A DNA stretch of 46,793 bases from Streptomyces sp. sk2.1 (lineage in GTDB: Bacteria > Actinomycetota > Actinomycetes > Streptomycetales > Streptomycetaceae). Below the pieces are notes generated by a model. That model worked only from the letters and a program-made list of their open reading frames with translations. It was not told the origin of the DNA and searched no databases. Of the stretch, positions 33,111 to 40,121 are shown in pieces. Position numbers and translations under genes: made by a program. The stretch spans positions 306,960 through 353,752 of the forward strand of contig NZ_RDBO01000077.1 of NCBI RefSeq assembly GCF_008120935.1, read 5' to 3'. Position 1 is the first letter of the stretch; each line of letters opens with the position of its first letter.

Positions 33111-34103
33111 TCATACCGCCGCGTCGTCGTCGAGGTGGTCCGGCAGCCCGAAGAGCGGGAACCAGCGCGGTGTGTCCAGGAAGCAGTGCATCCCGGTGAT
33201 GGAGCCCTCCGAGATGTCGATGACCTGCACCGCCCACGGCACGAACCCGGGGCCTTCCGGGTTCGGCTTGTAGTGGGCGAACGCCGGGGTGCCGTTGGCG
33301 AACGTCGGCACCAGGCGGGAGCCCGCGCAGCCCGCGCCGATGGAGAGCATGAAGCCGGTGATGTCGTCGTGCCCCTGGAGCCAGAGGTCGAACGGCGGCA
33401 TGGTCATCACGGCGTCCTCGTGGAGCAGCGCGGTCAGCGCCGCCATGTCGTACCCCTCGAAGGCCGCCACGTACCGCTCCAGGAGCTTGCGCTGCTCCTC
33501 GTCGAGCGGATTCGCGGTGTCCGCGGGCTTCCCCCCGTGCTCCGTGAGGGTGGCCCGCGCCCGCTGGAGGGCGCTGTTGACGGAGGCGACCGAGGTGTCC
33601 AGCAGCTCGGCGACCTCGCTCGCCTTCCAGGCCAGCACCTCGCGCAGGATCAGCACGGCCCGCTGCTTGGGAGGCAGGTGCTGGAGCGCGGCGACGAACG
33701 CGAGCCGCACCGACTCCCGCGCCACGGCGGCCTCCGCCGGGTCGGCCACCGTCGGCAGGATGCGGCCGTCCGGCATCGGCTCCAGCCAGGTGTTCTCCGG
33801 CAGCGGGTTGAGCGCCGCCTGGGCGAGCGGCGTCGGCCCCGTCAGGTCGACGGGACGGGCCCGCTTGTTGCCCGCGTTCAGCATGTCCAGACAGACGTTG
33901 GTGGCGATGCGGTACAGCCAGGACCGCAGCGAGGAGCGCCCCTCGAACTTCTCGAAGTTCCGCCAGGCACGTACCAGCGTGTCCTGCACGGCGTCCTCCG
34001 CCTCGAAGGCCGAGCCGAGCATCCGGTAGCAGTAGCCGGTCAGCTCGACCCGGTGCCCCTCCAGACGGCTGTCGATGTCCGTCGTCGCCGTCAGATCACT
34101 CAT
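33111..34103 (-). CDS. ECF sigma factor with C-terminal SnoaL-like domain (SigG/SigX5-like)
   Basis: A 330-residue RNA polymerase sigma factor. Region 2 is EGHRVELTGYCYRMLGSAFEAEDAVQDTLVRAWRNFEKFEGRSSLRSWLYRIATNVCLDML and region 4 is LPPKQRAVLILREVLAWKASEVAELLDTSVASVNSALQRAR. The last 130 residues form a SnoaL/NTF2-like domain (YVAAFEGYDMAALTALLHEDAVMTMPPFDLWLQG), which in such ECF groups helps control activity in place of a classical anti-sigma factor. ATG 34103 follows GGGGTGGAG. The downstream small membrane protein is its probable operon partner. Signal and promoter targets are unknown. Confidence 0.9.
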   Translation of the reverse strand: MSDLTATTDIDSRLEGHRVELTGYCYRMLGSAFEAEDAVQDTLVRAWRNFEKFEGRSSLRSWLYRIATNVCLDMLNAGNKRARPVDLTGPTPLAQAALNPLPENTWLEPMPDGRILPTVADPAEAAVARESVRLAFVAALQHLPPKQRAVLILREVLAWKASEVAELLDTSVASVNSALQRARATLTEHGGKPADTANPLDEEQRKLLERYVAAFEGYDMAALTALLHEDAVMTMPPFDLWLQGHDDITGFMLSIGAGCAGSRLVPTFANGTPAFAHYKPNPEGPGFVPWAVQVIDISEGSITGMHCFLDTPRWFPLFGLPDHLDDDAAV

Positions 34104-34307
34104 CGCTCCACCCCTGTTGCGCTGTGACACCGCCCACTTCGGCACTTCGGAAGCTACAGCAGGCCACTGACAACAGGGGCGGAAAGCGCCGAAGCCGCCC
34201 TTGCCGCCGCCGTGTTCCAGTCGCGTTCGGGGCGAGTTCCGGCCGAGTCCCGAACAGGCCCCGACCGGGCTCCGGGACGGTGCCGGGGCCCGGTCGGCCC
34301 GGCCGGA

Positions 34308-35024
34308 TCAGGTGCCGGGCTTGCGCCCGTACACGTAGACGTCGTCGCCGTTCCTCAGCAGCTTCCAGTATGACTTCGCGTCGGCGGAGCGCATGTTGAC
34401 GCAGCCGTGCGACCCCGGCGGGTTCCACATCTTCACGCCCACCGAGTGGAACGCCTGCCCGCCGTCGAAGAACTGCGCGTACGGCATGGCCACGTGGTAG
34501 ATCGACGAGACGTGGTCGATGTTCCGCCAGTAGATCTTCTTCGACCCGGTGCGGGTCTCGTACCCGTTGCGCCCGGTCCGCACCGGCACGGGGCCGAACT
34601 TCAGCTTGCTGCCGTCCTGGATCCAGCTCAGCTGCCGGGTCAGGTCGACACACGCGATGCGCCCCTTGTCGGTGGGACACTTCTTGTCCTTGTTCGGGTT
34701 CTTGCCGGCCGCCTTCTGGGCGGTGAGCGTCTTCATCGTGCGCCAGGTGACCGGACCCGCGTACCCGATGGTGGGGGTGACCCCGTACGTGCTCTGGAAC
34801 GACCGGATCGCCTTGCAGTCGGCGGACGACTGCTTGCCGTCGACCGGCCGGTGCAGATACTTCTCGACCTGCTTCTGGTACGGCCCGGTGGACTTCGTGC
34901 AGGACGCCGCCTGCGCCGACCCGCCGGTACCGATGACCAGGGCGGGCACCGAGGCCAGCCCCGCGACCGTCAGCGCGATGCCGCGCCGCAGCCGTACTCC
35001 CCGTATGTTCCCCGCGACTGCCAT
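34308..35024 (-). CDS. Secreted L,D-transpeptidase with peptidoglycan-binding domain
   Basis: A 238-residue exported cell-wall enzyme. The signal peptide is RGIALTVAGLASVPALVIGTGGSAQA. A peptidoglycan-binding-1-like domain follows (CKAIRSFQSTYGVTPTIGYAGPVTWRTMKTL), then a YkuD catalytic domain ending in VGVKMWNPPGSHGCVNMRSADAKSYW, with the His and catalytic Cys of S-H-G-C-V-N-M. It would make 3-3 cross-links in peptidoglycan or attach proteins. ATG 35024 is preferred over the in-frame start at 35033 because AAGGGGAG lies 9 bases upstream. The gene stands alone. Confidence 0.9.
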   Translation of the reverse strand: MAVAGNIRGVRLRRGIALTVAGLASVPALVIGTGGSAQAASCTKSTGPYQKQVEKYLHRPVDGKQSSADCKAIRSFQSTYGVTPTIGYAGPVTWRTMKTLTAQKAAGKNPNKDKKCPTDKGRIACVDLTRQLSWIQDGSKLKFGPVPVRTGRNGYETRTGSKKIYWRNIDHVSSIYHVAMPYAQFFDGGQAFHSVGVKMWNPPGSHGCVNMRSADAKSYWKLLRNGDDVYVYGRKPGT

Positions 35025-35210
35025 GTACGCCAACTCCCCTTCGCGCGCCGTGAGGTGATTCCGCCTGCTAGACGCGCGTCGGGGAGTCGATGGTTGTGCG
35101 CCGGATGTCTCAGTTCTGCACGGTCGCCGGGTTCCGGGTACCGGTCGCCGAGTCCCGGTTGCCGGGCGCCGGGTTCCGTCCCCGGCGGGTACCGGAGAAC
35201 GTGCCGGCCC

Positions 35211-36533
35211 TCAGGCCCGTACGGCCGCCACCGGCGAGGTCCGGAGCCGTTCGGCGCGGGCGACCCGCGAGCCGTACAGCGTGATCGACACGACGCCGAG
35301 CACCGCGAACAGCCCCAGCGCCACGGTCCCGGTCCAGCCGCCCGCGTGGAAGGCGACCGCGCCGAGCGTGCCGCCCGCGCTGGAGCCCAGGTAGTACGCG
35401 GACTGGTAGAGCGCCGACGCCTGGGCGCGGCCCTTCGTGGCCGTACGGCTCACGGACGAGGAGGCGACCGCGTGCCCGGCGAAGAAGCCCGCCGTGATCA
35501 GGACCAGGCCGAGGAGCACGGCGGCCAGTCGGTCGGAGAGGGAGAGGAGCAACCCGGCGGCGGTGGTGGAGACGGCCAGGTACAGCGCGCCCCGGCGGCC
35601 GAGCCGGGCGACCAGCCTGCCGGCCGCGGCGGAGGAGACCGTACCGACGAGGTAGACCAGGAAGATCGAGCCGACGACCCCCTGCGGGAGGTTGAACGGA
35701 GCCTCCACCAGCCGGTAGCCGATCACCGTGTAGACCGCGCCGAACACCGTCATGAACAGCGCGCCGATCGCGTACAGCCGACGCAGCAGCGGGTTGGCGA
35801 GGTGGTCGCCCACGGTCCTGGCGAGGGCCTTCGGGTTCAGCGTCCCGGGGGTGAAGTTCCGGGCCCGGGGGATCATGAAGTGGAAGACGACCGCGCAGGC
35901 CAGGGCCATCAGCCCGACCGCGCCGAGCGCCGCCCGCCAGCCCCACAGCTGGGCGATCCAGCCGGTGACGATGCGGCCGCTCATGCCGCCGATGCTGTTG
36001 CCGGCCACGAACAGCCCGATCGCGGCGACCAGCGCCTTCGGCCGCACCTCCTCCGCCAGGTACGCCATCGCGGAGGCGGGCAGTCCGGCCAGTGCCGCGC
36101 CCTGGACGGCGCGCAGCGCGATCAGCCAGCCCAGCGAGGGGGCGAAGGGCACGAGCAGCCCGACCAGTACGGCGACCGTCAGCGACGCGGTCATCATCTG
36201 CCGCCGCCCGAACCGCTCGGAGAGCGCGCTCATCGGCAGTACGCACAGTGCCAGCGCACCCGTCGCGGCGGAGACCGTCCAGCTGGCCTGGCCTGCCGTG
36301 GCGCCGAGGGAGGCGGAGACGGCGGGCAGCAGGGCCTGGGTGGAGTAGAGGAGCGCGAAGGTCGCGACGCCTGCGGCGAAGAGCGCGAAGCTCATCCGGC
36401 GGTAGCCGGGGCGGCCGGGTTCGAGGCGATCCGTCGCGGCGGTGGCGGCGGGCGCGGGGGAGTCGGCGACGGGGGACGGCTGGGACGAGGCGGCCACGAC
36501 GAGCGTGGACGCCCCGGTACTGGCAGGAGGCAT
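35211..36533 (-). CDS. MFS transporter (drug/metabolite efflux type)
   Basis: A 440-residue protein with 12 predicted membrane segments after a 45-residue Ala/Pro/Ser-rich cytoplasmic tail. ALSERFGRRQMMTASLTVAVL is the loop 2-3 MFS signature and GRLVARLGRRGALYLAVS its second-half echo; SGRIVTGWIAQLWGWRAALGA resembles motif C-type proton antiporter regions. It is divergent from a LysR regulator with only 62 bp between, the classic layout for a regulated efflux gene. The substrate is unknown. Confidence 0.88.
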   Translation of the reverse strand: MPPASTGASTLVVAASSQPSPVADSPAPAATAATDRLEPGRPGYRRMSFALFAAGVATFALLYSTQALLPAVSASLGATAGQASWTVSAATGALALCVLPMSALSERFGRRQMMTASLTVAVLVGLLVPFAPSLGWLIALRAVQGAALAGLPASAMAYLAEEVRPKALVAAIGLFVAGNSIGGMSGRIVTGWIAQLWGWRAALGAVGLMALACAVVFHFMIPRARNFTPGTLNPKALARTVGDHLANPLLRRLYAIGALFMTVFGAVYTVIGYRLVEAPFNLPQGVVGSIFLVYLVGTVSSAAAGRLVARLGRRGALYLAVSTTAAGLLLSLSDRLAAVLLGLVLITAGFFAGHAVASSSVSRTATKGRAQASALYQSAYYLGSSAGGTLGAVAFHAGGWTGTVALGLFAVLGVVSITLYGSRVARAERLRTSPVAAVRA

Positions 36534-36595
36534 GCTTCGAAAGTAGACCTCTCCATTTCATGCGTCCAATGCACAAATTGGCGATAATCAATCCC

Positions 36596-37549
36596 ATGGT
36601 GCATGAACGCAGCTCACAGCCTCGGCTGTCACCGGGTAGTTACGAAGAAGACATCCGCGCCGTGCTCGCGCCGAGGCTGGCCCACTTCGAGGCGGTGGCC
36701 CGCCACGAACACGTCACGCGCGCCGCGCAGGAGCTCGGCGTCCCGCAGTCGACGCTGTCGCGGGCGATGGTCAGGCTCGAACAGGACCTGGGCGTCGCCC
36801 TGTTCGCCCGCAAGGGCCGTACGGTCTCGCTCACCCCGGCGGGCCGCACCTTCCTGGGCTCCGCCGAGCGGGCCCTGGCCGAGGTGGAGAAGGCCGCCGA
36901 CTCGGTACGGGCCGACGCCGACCCGGCCACCGGCAAGGTCGCCTTCGGCTTCCTGCACACCATGGGCTCGGAGACCGTCCCCGCCCTCATCCGCGCCTTC
37001 CGCGCCGACCACCCACGGGTCCGCTTCCAGCTCGTGCAGAACTACGGCGAGGCGATGCTCGAACGCCTCCGGGCCGGCGGCCTCGACCTCTGCCTCACCT
37101 CACCCGTCCCGGACGCCCCCGACCTGGTCGCCCGCCGCCTGGACGAACAACGCCTGCGCCTGGTCGTCCCCGAGGACCACCGCCTCGCCGGCCGCCGCCG
37201 CATCCGCCTCGCGGAGGCCGCCGACGAAAAGTTCGTCACCCTGGAACCGGGCTACGGCCTGCGACGGATCACCGACGACCTGTGCGCCGAGGCGGGCTTC
37301 ACCCCCCGGGTGGCCTTCGAGGGCGAGGAGGCGGAAACCCTCCGCGGCCTGGTGGCCGCCGGCCTGGGCGTCGCCCTCCTCCCCCCTCCGGCGGTCGCCC
37401 GCCCCGGAGTCGTGGAACTGACGGTCACGGCCCCGAGAGCCGCCCGCGAAATCGGCGTCGCCTGGCTCGACGGCCACCCCGACACCCCACCGGTGGCCGC
37501 CTTCAAACGCTTCCTCCTGTCCCGCCGGGGGCATTTGCTGCCGGACTGA
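36596..37549 (+). CDS. LysR family transcriptional regulator
   Basis: A 317-residue LysR regulator. Its winged HTH is LAHFEAVARHEHVTRAAQELGVPQSTLSRAMVRLEQDLGVALFARKGRTVSLTPAGRTFL, followed by the periplasmic-binding-like effector domain (KVAFGFLHTMGSETVPALIRAF; LDLCLTSPVP; RLRLVVPEDHRLA). ATG 36596 is used; upstream in-frame ATGs at 36560 and 36569 are less likely as they fall in the operator region. TGCGTCCAATGCA upstream (36561-36573) is an imperfect inverted repeat that could be the LysR binding box shared with the divergent MFS gene. It is the last gene before the CRISPR region. Confidence 0.9.
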   Translation: MVHERSSQPRLSPGSYEEDIRAVLAPRLAHFEAVARHEHVTRAAQELGVPQSTLSRAMVRLEQDLGVALFARKGRTVSLTPAGRTFLGSAERALAEVEKAADSVRADADPATGKVAFGFLHTMGSETVPALIRAFRADHPRVRFQLVQNYGEAMLERLRAGGLDLCLTSPVPDAPDLVARRLDEQRLRLVVPEDHRLAGRRRIRLAEAADEKFVTLEPGYGLRRITDDLCAEAGFTPRVAFEGEEAETLRGLVAAGLGVALLPPPAVARPGVVELTVTAPRAAREIGVAWLDGHPDTPPVAAFKRFLLSRRGHLLPD

Positions 37550-37640
37550 GGGGCACGGCGATGGCCGGGGGGTGTACTGCCGTTACGGGCCCGGCATGGG
37601 CGGGGCCACTGCATCACGGACCCTGGCTGTGTAGCGTTTG

Positions 37641-38015
37641 GGGACCATCCCCACATGTGCGGGGACCACAAGGCGTCGCCCTGTCCGAAGCGGTCCAGGC
37701 CGGGACCACCCTCGCACGCGCGGGGACCACTGCTCGAAGGGGCCGCCGTCGTCGTCGAAGCCGGGACCACTTCCCGCCCCGGAACTGCATCAGTTCCGGC
37801 CCGGGACCACCCCCGCCCACGCGGGGAACATGCCAACGCCGACGGCAACGCGCGCTTCTACGGCGGACCACCCCCGACCGTGCGGGGAGCACCGACGGCT
37901 GTTTCCTGGCCAACAAGTGTCCCGAGGGACCACCCCCGCCCACGCGGGGACCATCCAGGGATCAGGCCCTTCACGAAGTCCTTCACTGGACCAACCCCGC
38001 ACGCGCGGGGATCAC
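37641..38015 (-). CRISPR. CRISPR array 1, degenerate, type I-E-like, 7 repeats
   Basis: Seven repeats at 37641, 37702, 37763, 37803, 37864, 37926 and 37987 are variants of the 29-bp unit seen intact in array 2. Full repeats are 29 bp, spacers are 32 bp (one of 33). Read on the minus strand the unit starts GTGGTCCCCGCG, as in type I-E repeats, so transcription is probably leftward. Nearly every repeat carries substitutions (for example GACCGTGCGGGGAGC in the fifth). The third is reduced to GGGACCAC (37763-37770), yet its neighbouring spacer keeps 32 bp. There is no A/T-rich leader at the right end. No cas gene lies in the window. Confidence 0.88.
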
Positions 38016-38226
38016 TGGGCCGTATGCCGAAGCACGACAGTCATCACCTCGGCGCGGCGGATGCCGCCGAGGTCGAAATCTGCCGCCGAACCTGGTCCGG
38101 CAACCGCTGCTGTGGCATTCGCGCCCGAGCCCACTATGACCCAACGTCCGCGTCCCGAGCAGCCTGCTGGGAAACCGGTATCGGGAAACTGCCGGTACCG
38201 CGCGCCGCCGGTGGAAGCGACCGGCG
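38016..38226. other. 211-bp non-coding gap between array 1 and a small gene
   Basis: No gene is supported. The first 32 bases (38016-38047) have exactly spacer length but are not followed by a repeat, as if a longer array had been cut here. Confidence 0.4.
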
Positions 38227-38655
38227 TCAGGACGCGGCCACGCGCGCCGCCTCCAGCTGGGCCACCAGCCGCACGACCCGCCGATTCCGGGCCCGGCCCC
38301 AGCTGTGGCCCCCCATCATCAGCAGCTGGTCCGTCCCGCCGGAGGCCAGCACCAGCTCCGGGACATCGGACTGGTAGACCTTGCCCGACAGGACGGCCAC
38401 TCGCACCTCCAGGACGTCCGCCCACGCATGGGAGCGCGTCCCGAACATCCCGGTGTACCTCACCCCGGCCGGCCCGTAGGAGACGCTGAACACCGGCGCG
38501 CGGAACGTCAGCATCACGCCTGGTACGCCCAGGATCACGATCGGGACCAGACTGACCACGTCGCGCACGCCCGCCGCCATCACCACGGCGATCAGCAGGC
38601 ACGCACTGCCCATCAGGAAGTAGCCGATCGCCGAGAGAGGGCGCCTCTTCCGCAT
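38227..38655 (-). CDS. Small membrane protein with PH-like domain
   Basis: A 142-residue protein. Two hydrophobic segments at the N-terminus (SAIGYFLMGSACLLIAVVMAAG and VVSLVPIVILGVPGVMLTF) are followed by a compact beta-rich part (APVFSVSYGPAGVRYTGMFGTRSHAWADVLEVRV...) like the bacterial PH domains found in Streptomyces membrane proteins. ATG 38655 follows GGGGGAA. It lies between the two CRISPR arrays and is unrelated to any Cas family I know. Function is unknown. Confidence 0.65.
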   Translation of the reverse strand: MRKRRPLSAIGYFLMGSACLLIAVVMAAGVRDVVSLVPIVILGVPGVMLTFRAPVFSVSYGPAGVRYTGMFGTRSHAWADVLEVRVAVLSGKVYQSDVPELVLASGGTDQLLMMGGHSWGRARNRRVVRLVAQLEAARVAAS

Positions 38656-38898
38656 GTCTGTTCCCCCAGTTCCGCAGCGCGTGGCGCGCGGAGCCGTTCG
38701 CGGCCCGCGCTCCGGGGACGCCGCCACCGCCCGTGGACAAGCATACGAACGGCGCAGTGGCCGTTCCCTCGTGGTCCTGTCCCCGATTGCCTACGTCCAT
38801 ATCGCCATCGGCACGTTGGCCTCAACCACGGTCAACCAGTGCCAGAAACGCTCAGCACTCGGCGAAAGTGGCAAGTAGCGCGAACAGGAGGTAGGCGC
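38656..38898. other. 243-bp region upstream of small gene, left of CRISPR array 2
   Basis: No intact gene is supported. The part from 38790 to 38890 is clearly lower in GC than its surroundings, and on the minus strand it reads as a short protein-like stretch (LPLSPSAERFWHWLTVVEAN). This could be a remnant of a gene or mobile element, but I cannot identify it. Confidence 0.35.
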
Positions 38899-39110
38899 GG
38901 GACCACCCCCGCACGCGCAGGGACCATAACTTCGGCATGATGCTCGCCTCCCTCTACCAGGGACCACCCCCGCACGCGCGGGGACTGCGGCACGACTAGC
39001 CGTGCGCGGGCGAGGCGGATGGGACCACCCCCGCACGCGCGGGGACCACAAGGGCGGGCGCCGCCATTCCCCGGACGAGTGGGGACCACCCCCGCACGCG
39101 CGGGGACCAC
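38899..39110 (-). CRISPR. CRISPR array 2, type I-E-like, 4 repeats
   Basis: Repeats at 38899-38927, 38960-38988, 39021-39049 and 39082-39110 are 29 bp; the three spacers are all 32 bp. The two right-hand repeats are identical; the two left-hand ones differ (the first has CAGGG and ends CAT, the second ends CTGC). The unit starts and ends with GGGACCAC on the plus strand. Right-end conservation plus the adjoining A/T-rich DNA place the leader at the right, with leftward transcription. Confidence 0.93.
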
Positions 39111-39257
39111 CGTTCGTGACCTGCGACGTTATCGCGCCCGAGTGTCGATTTTGCTTACTTTCGTTGATTCCGGCATAACGGTCATAAGGTTTGTCCCGTT
39201 TGGGCGGCAGGGTGGCGTCCATGCGGTGCGATCGTCCTGGGTCATTTTCTCAACTCC
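39111..39257 (-). promoter_or_regulatory. Putative CRISPR leader
   Basis: The bases right of array 2 are unusually A/T-rich for this genome (GATTTTGCTTACTTTCG at about 39148-39164, then CATAACGGTCATAAGG). They abut the best-conserved repeat. This fits a leader driving leftward transcription and spacer acquisition (inference). Confidence 0.6.
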
Positions 39258-40019
39258 TCAGTTCCGCAAGGACTTTCCGAACCCCGCCGCCAGCGGCATC
39301 CGCAGCCCCAGTGGCGGCGGAGCCGCCAAGGCGTCGGCGACCGGGCGGGCGTAGGGGCGGCCGAAGAGGGAGCCGCGGATGAAGTCGGTTGCCAGGGCCG
39401 AGACCTCGGAGCGGTGCTGGCGCAGGGAGTGGCCGTCCGAGTGGACCTCGAAGCGGCAGGTGTCGCGGTTGGTCTTCTTGGCGCGTTCGGCCAGGCGGAA
39501 GGAGAGTTCGGGGTCGGTGCGGGCGTCGTTGGTGCCGTGTACGAGGAGGACCTGGCGGCCGAGCAGGTGCTTCACCGGTTCCGTGTGGTCGGTCCCGTCC
39601 TCCGGCAGCCAGGGGGCCATCGCGAGGACGGAGTTGACCGCCGGGTGGCCGCCCGCCCGGAGGGCCGCCCGGCCGCCCATGCCGTGGCCGGCCAGGCAGA
39701 CGGGGACGTCGCCGTACCGTCGTACGACCTCGTCCGCCGCCCACTCGGCGTCCGCCGCGAGGTGGGCGGCCGTCGCGTTCCAGCCGCGGCAGCGGTAACG
39801 CACCACGTGCGTGACGAGCCCGTCCTCGCGGCCCGCGCGGGCCAGGGCGCGGGCCAGGGGGAGTTGGAGTGCGTAGGAGACAGGGGAGGGGCGGCGGTGC
39901 GAGTCGGCCTCGCCGTCCGGGAGCAGCAGAACCACGCCGCTGACCGCTGTTGGTGCTCCGGCCGTCCTGACGGCCCGTCCCAGCCTCGCAGCAGGCAGGG
40001 GGAGTGCGCGCTGTGCCAT
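39258..40019 (-). CDS. Alpha/beta hydrolase-fold protein, nucleophile Ser replaced by Gly
   Basis: A 253-residue alpha/beta hydrolase (dienelactone hydrolase-like). The fold is recognisable: GVVLLLPDGEAD (oxyanion strand), VPVCLAGHGMGGRAALRAGG (nucleophile elbow), QVLLVHGTNDARTDPE (acid Asp) and EVHSDGHSLRQH (His). The elbow reads G-H-G-M-G where G-x-S-x-G is expected, so the catalytic serine is absent and classical hydrolysis is unlikely. It is divergent from adenosine deaminase, whose operator lies about 75 bp from this start. It may have a non-catalytic role or use other chemistry. Confidence 0.8.
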   Translation of the reverse strand: MAQRALPLPAARLGRAVRTAGAPTAVSGVVLLLPDGEADSHRRPSPVSYALQLPLARALARAGREDGLVTHVVRYRCRGWNATAAHLAADAEWAADEVVRRYGDVPVCLAGHGMGGRAALRAGGHPAVNSVLAMAPWLPEDGTDHTEPVKHLLGRQVLLVHGTNDARTDPELSFRLAERAKKTNRDTCRFEVHSDGHSLRQHRSEVSALATDFIRGSLFGRPYARPVADALAAPPPLGLRMPLAAGFGKSLRN

Positions 40020-40092
40020 GGCAGAACAGTGTCAGAAGGGCGGGTGTACTCCACCCGTATTCGCGGTCACTGTTACGTATCGACAAGCGACA

Positions 40093-40106
40093 TCTACGCG
40101 CGTAGG
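40093..40106. promoter_or_regulatory. Nucleoside-regulon palindrome, site 4 (adenosine deaminase)
   Basis: TCTACGCGCGTAGG matches TCTACGCGCGTAGA at 13 of 14 bases. It ends 15 bases before the add start codon, so binding would directly overlap the promoter or transcription start. Confidence 0.75.
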
Positions 40107-40121
40107 GGCTAGAGTGCGCAG

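Noticed and set aside
34104..34307. Possible structured RNA upstream of the ECF sigma gene or after the L,D-transpeptidase gene
   Set aside because: The stretch has CCGG-rich partial complementarity but no stable, specific stem or known riboswitch core; cell-wall genes often carry c-di-AMP riboswitches, but this one shows none upstream.
38790..38890. Transposase remnant left of CRISPR array 2
   Set aside because: The lower GC and a protein-like minus-strand stretch are suggestive, but there are no inverted repeats, target duplication or recognisable transposase motif, so I do not call a mobile element.
37282..39354. Several open frames crossing the CRISPR repeats (proteins rich in PAHAGT, TPARAGT and VPARAGVVP motifs)
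   Set aside because: The recurring peptide motifs are translations of the 29-bp repeats; the 29-bp plus 32-bp periodicity explains the DNA fully.
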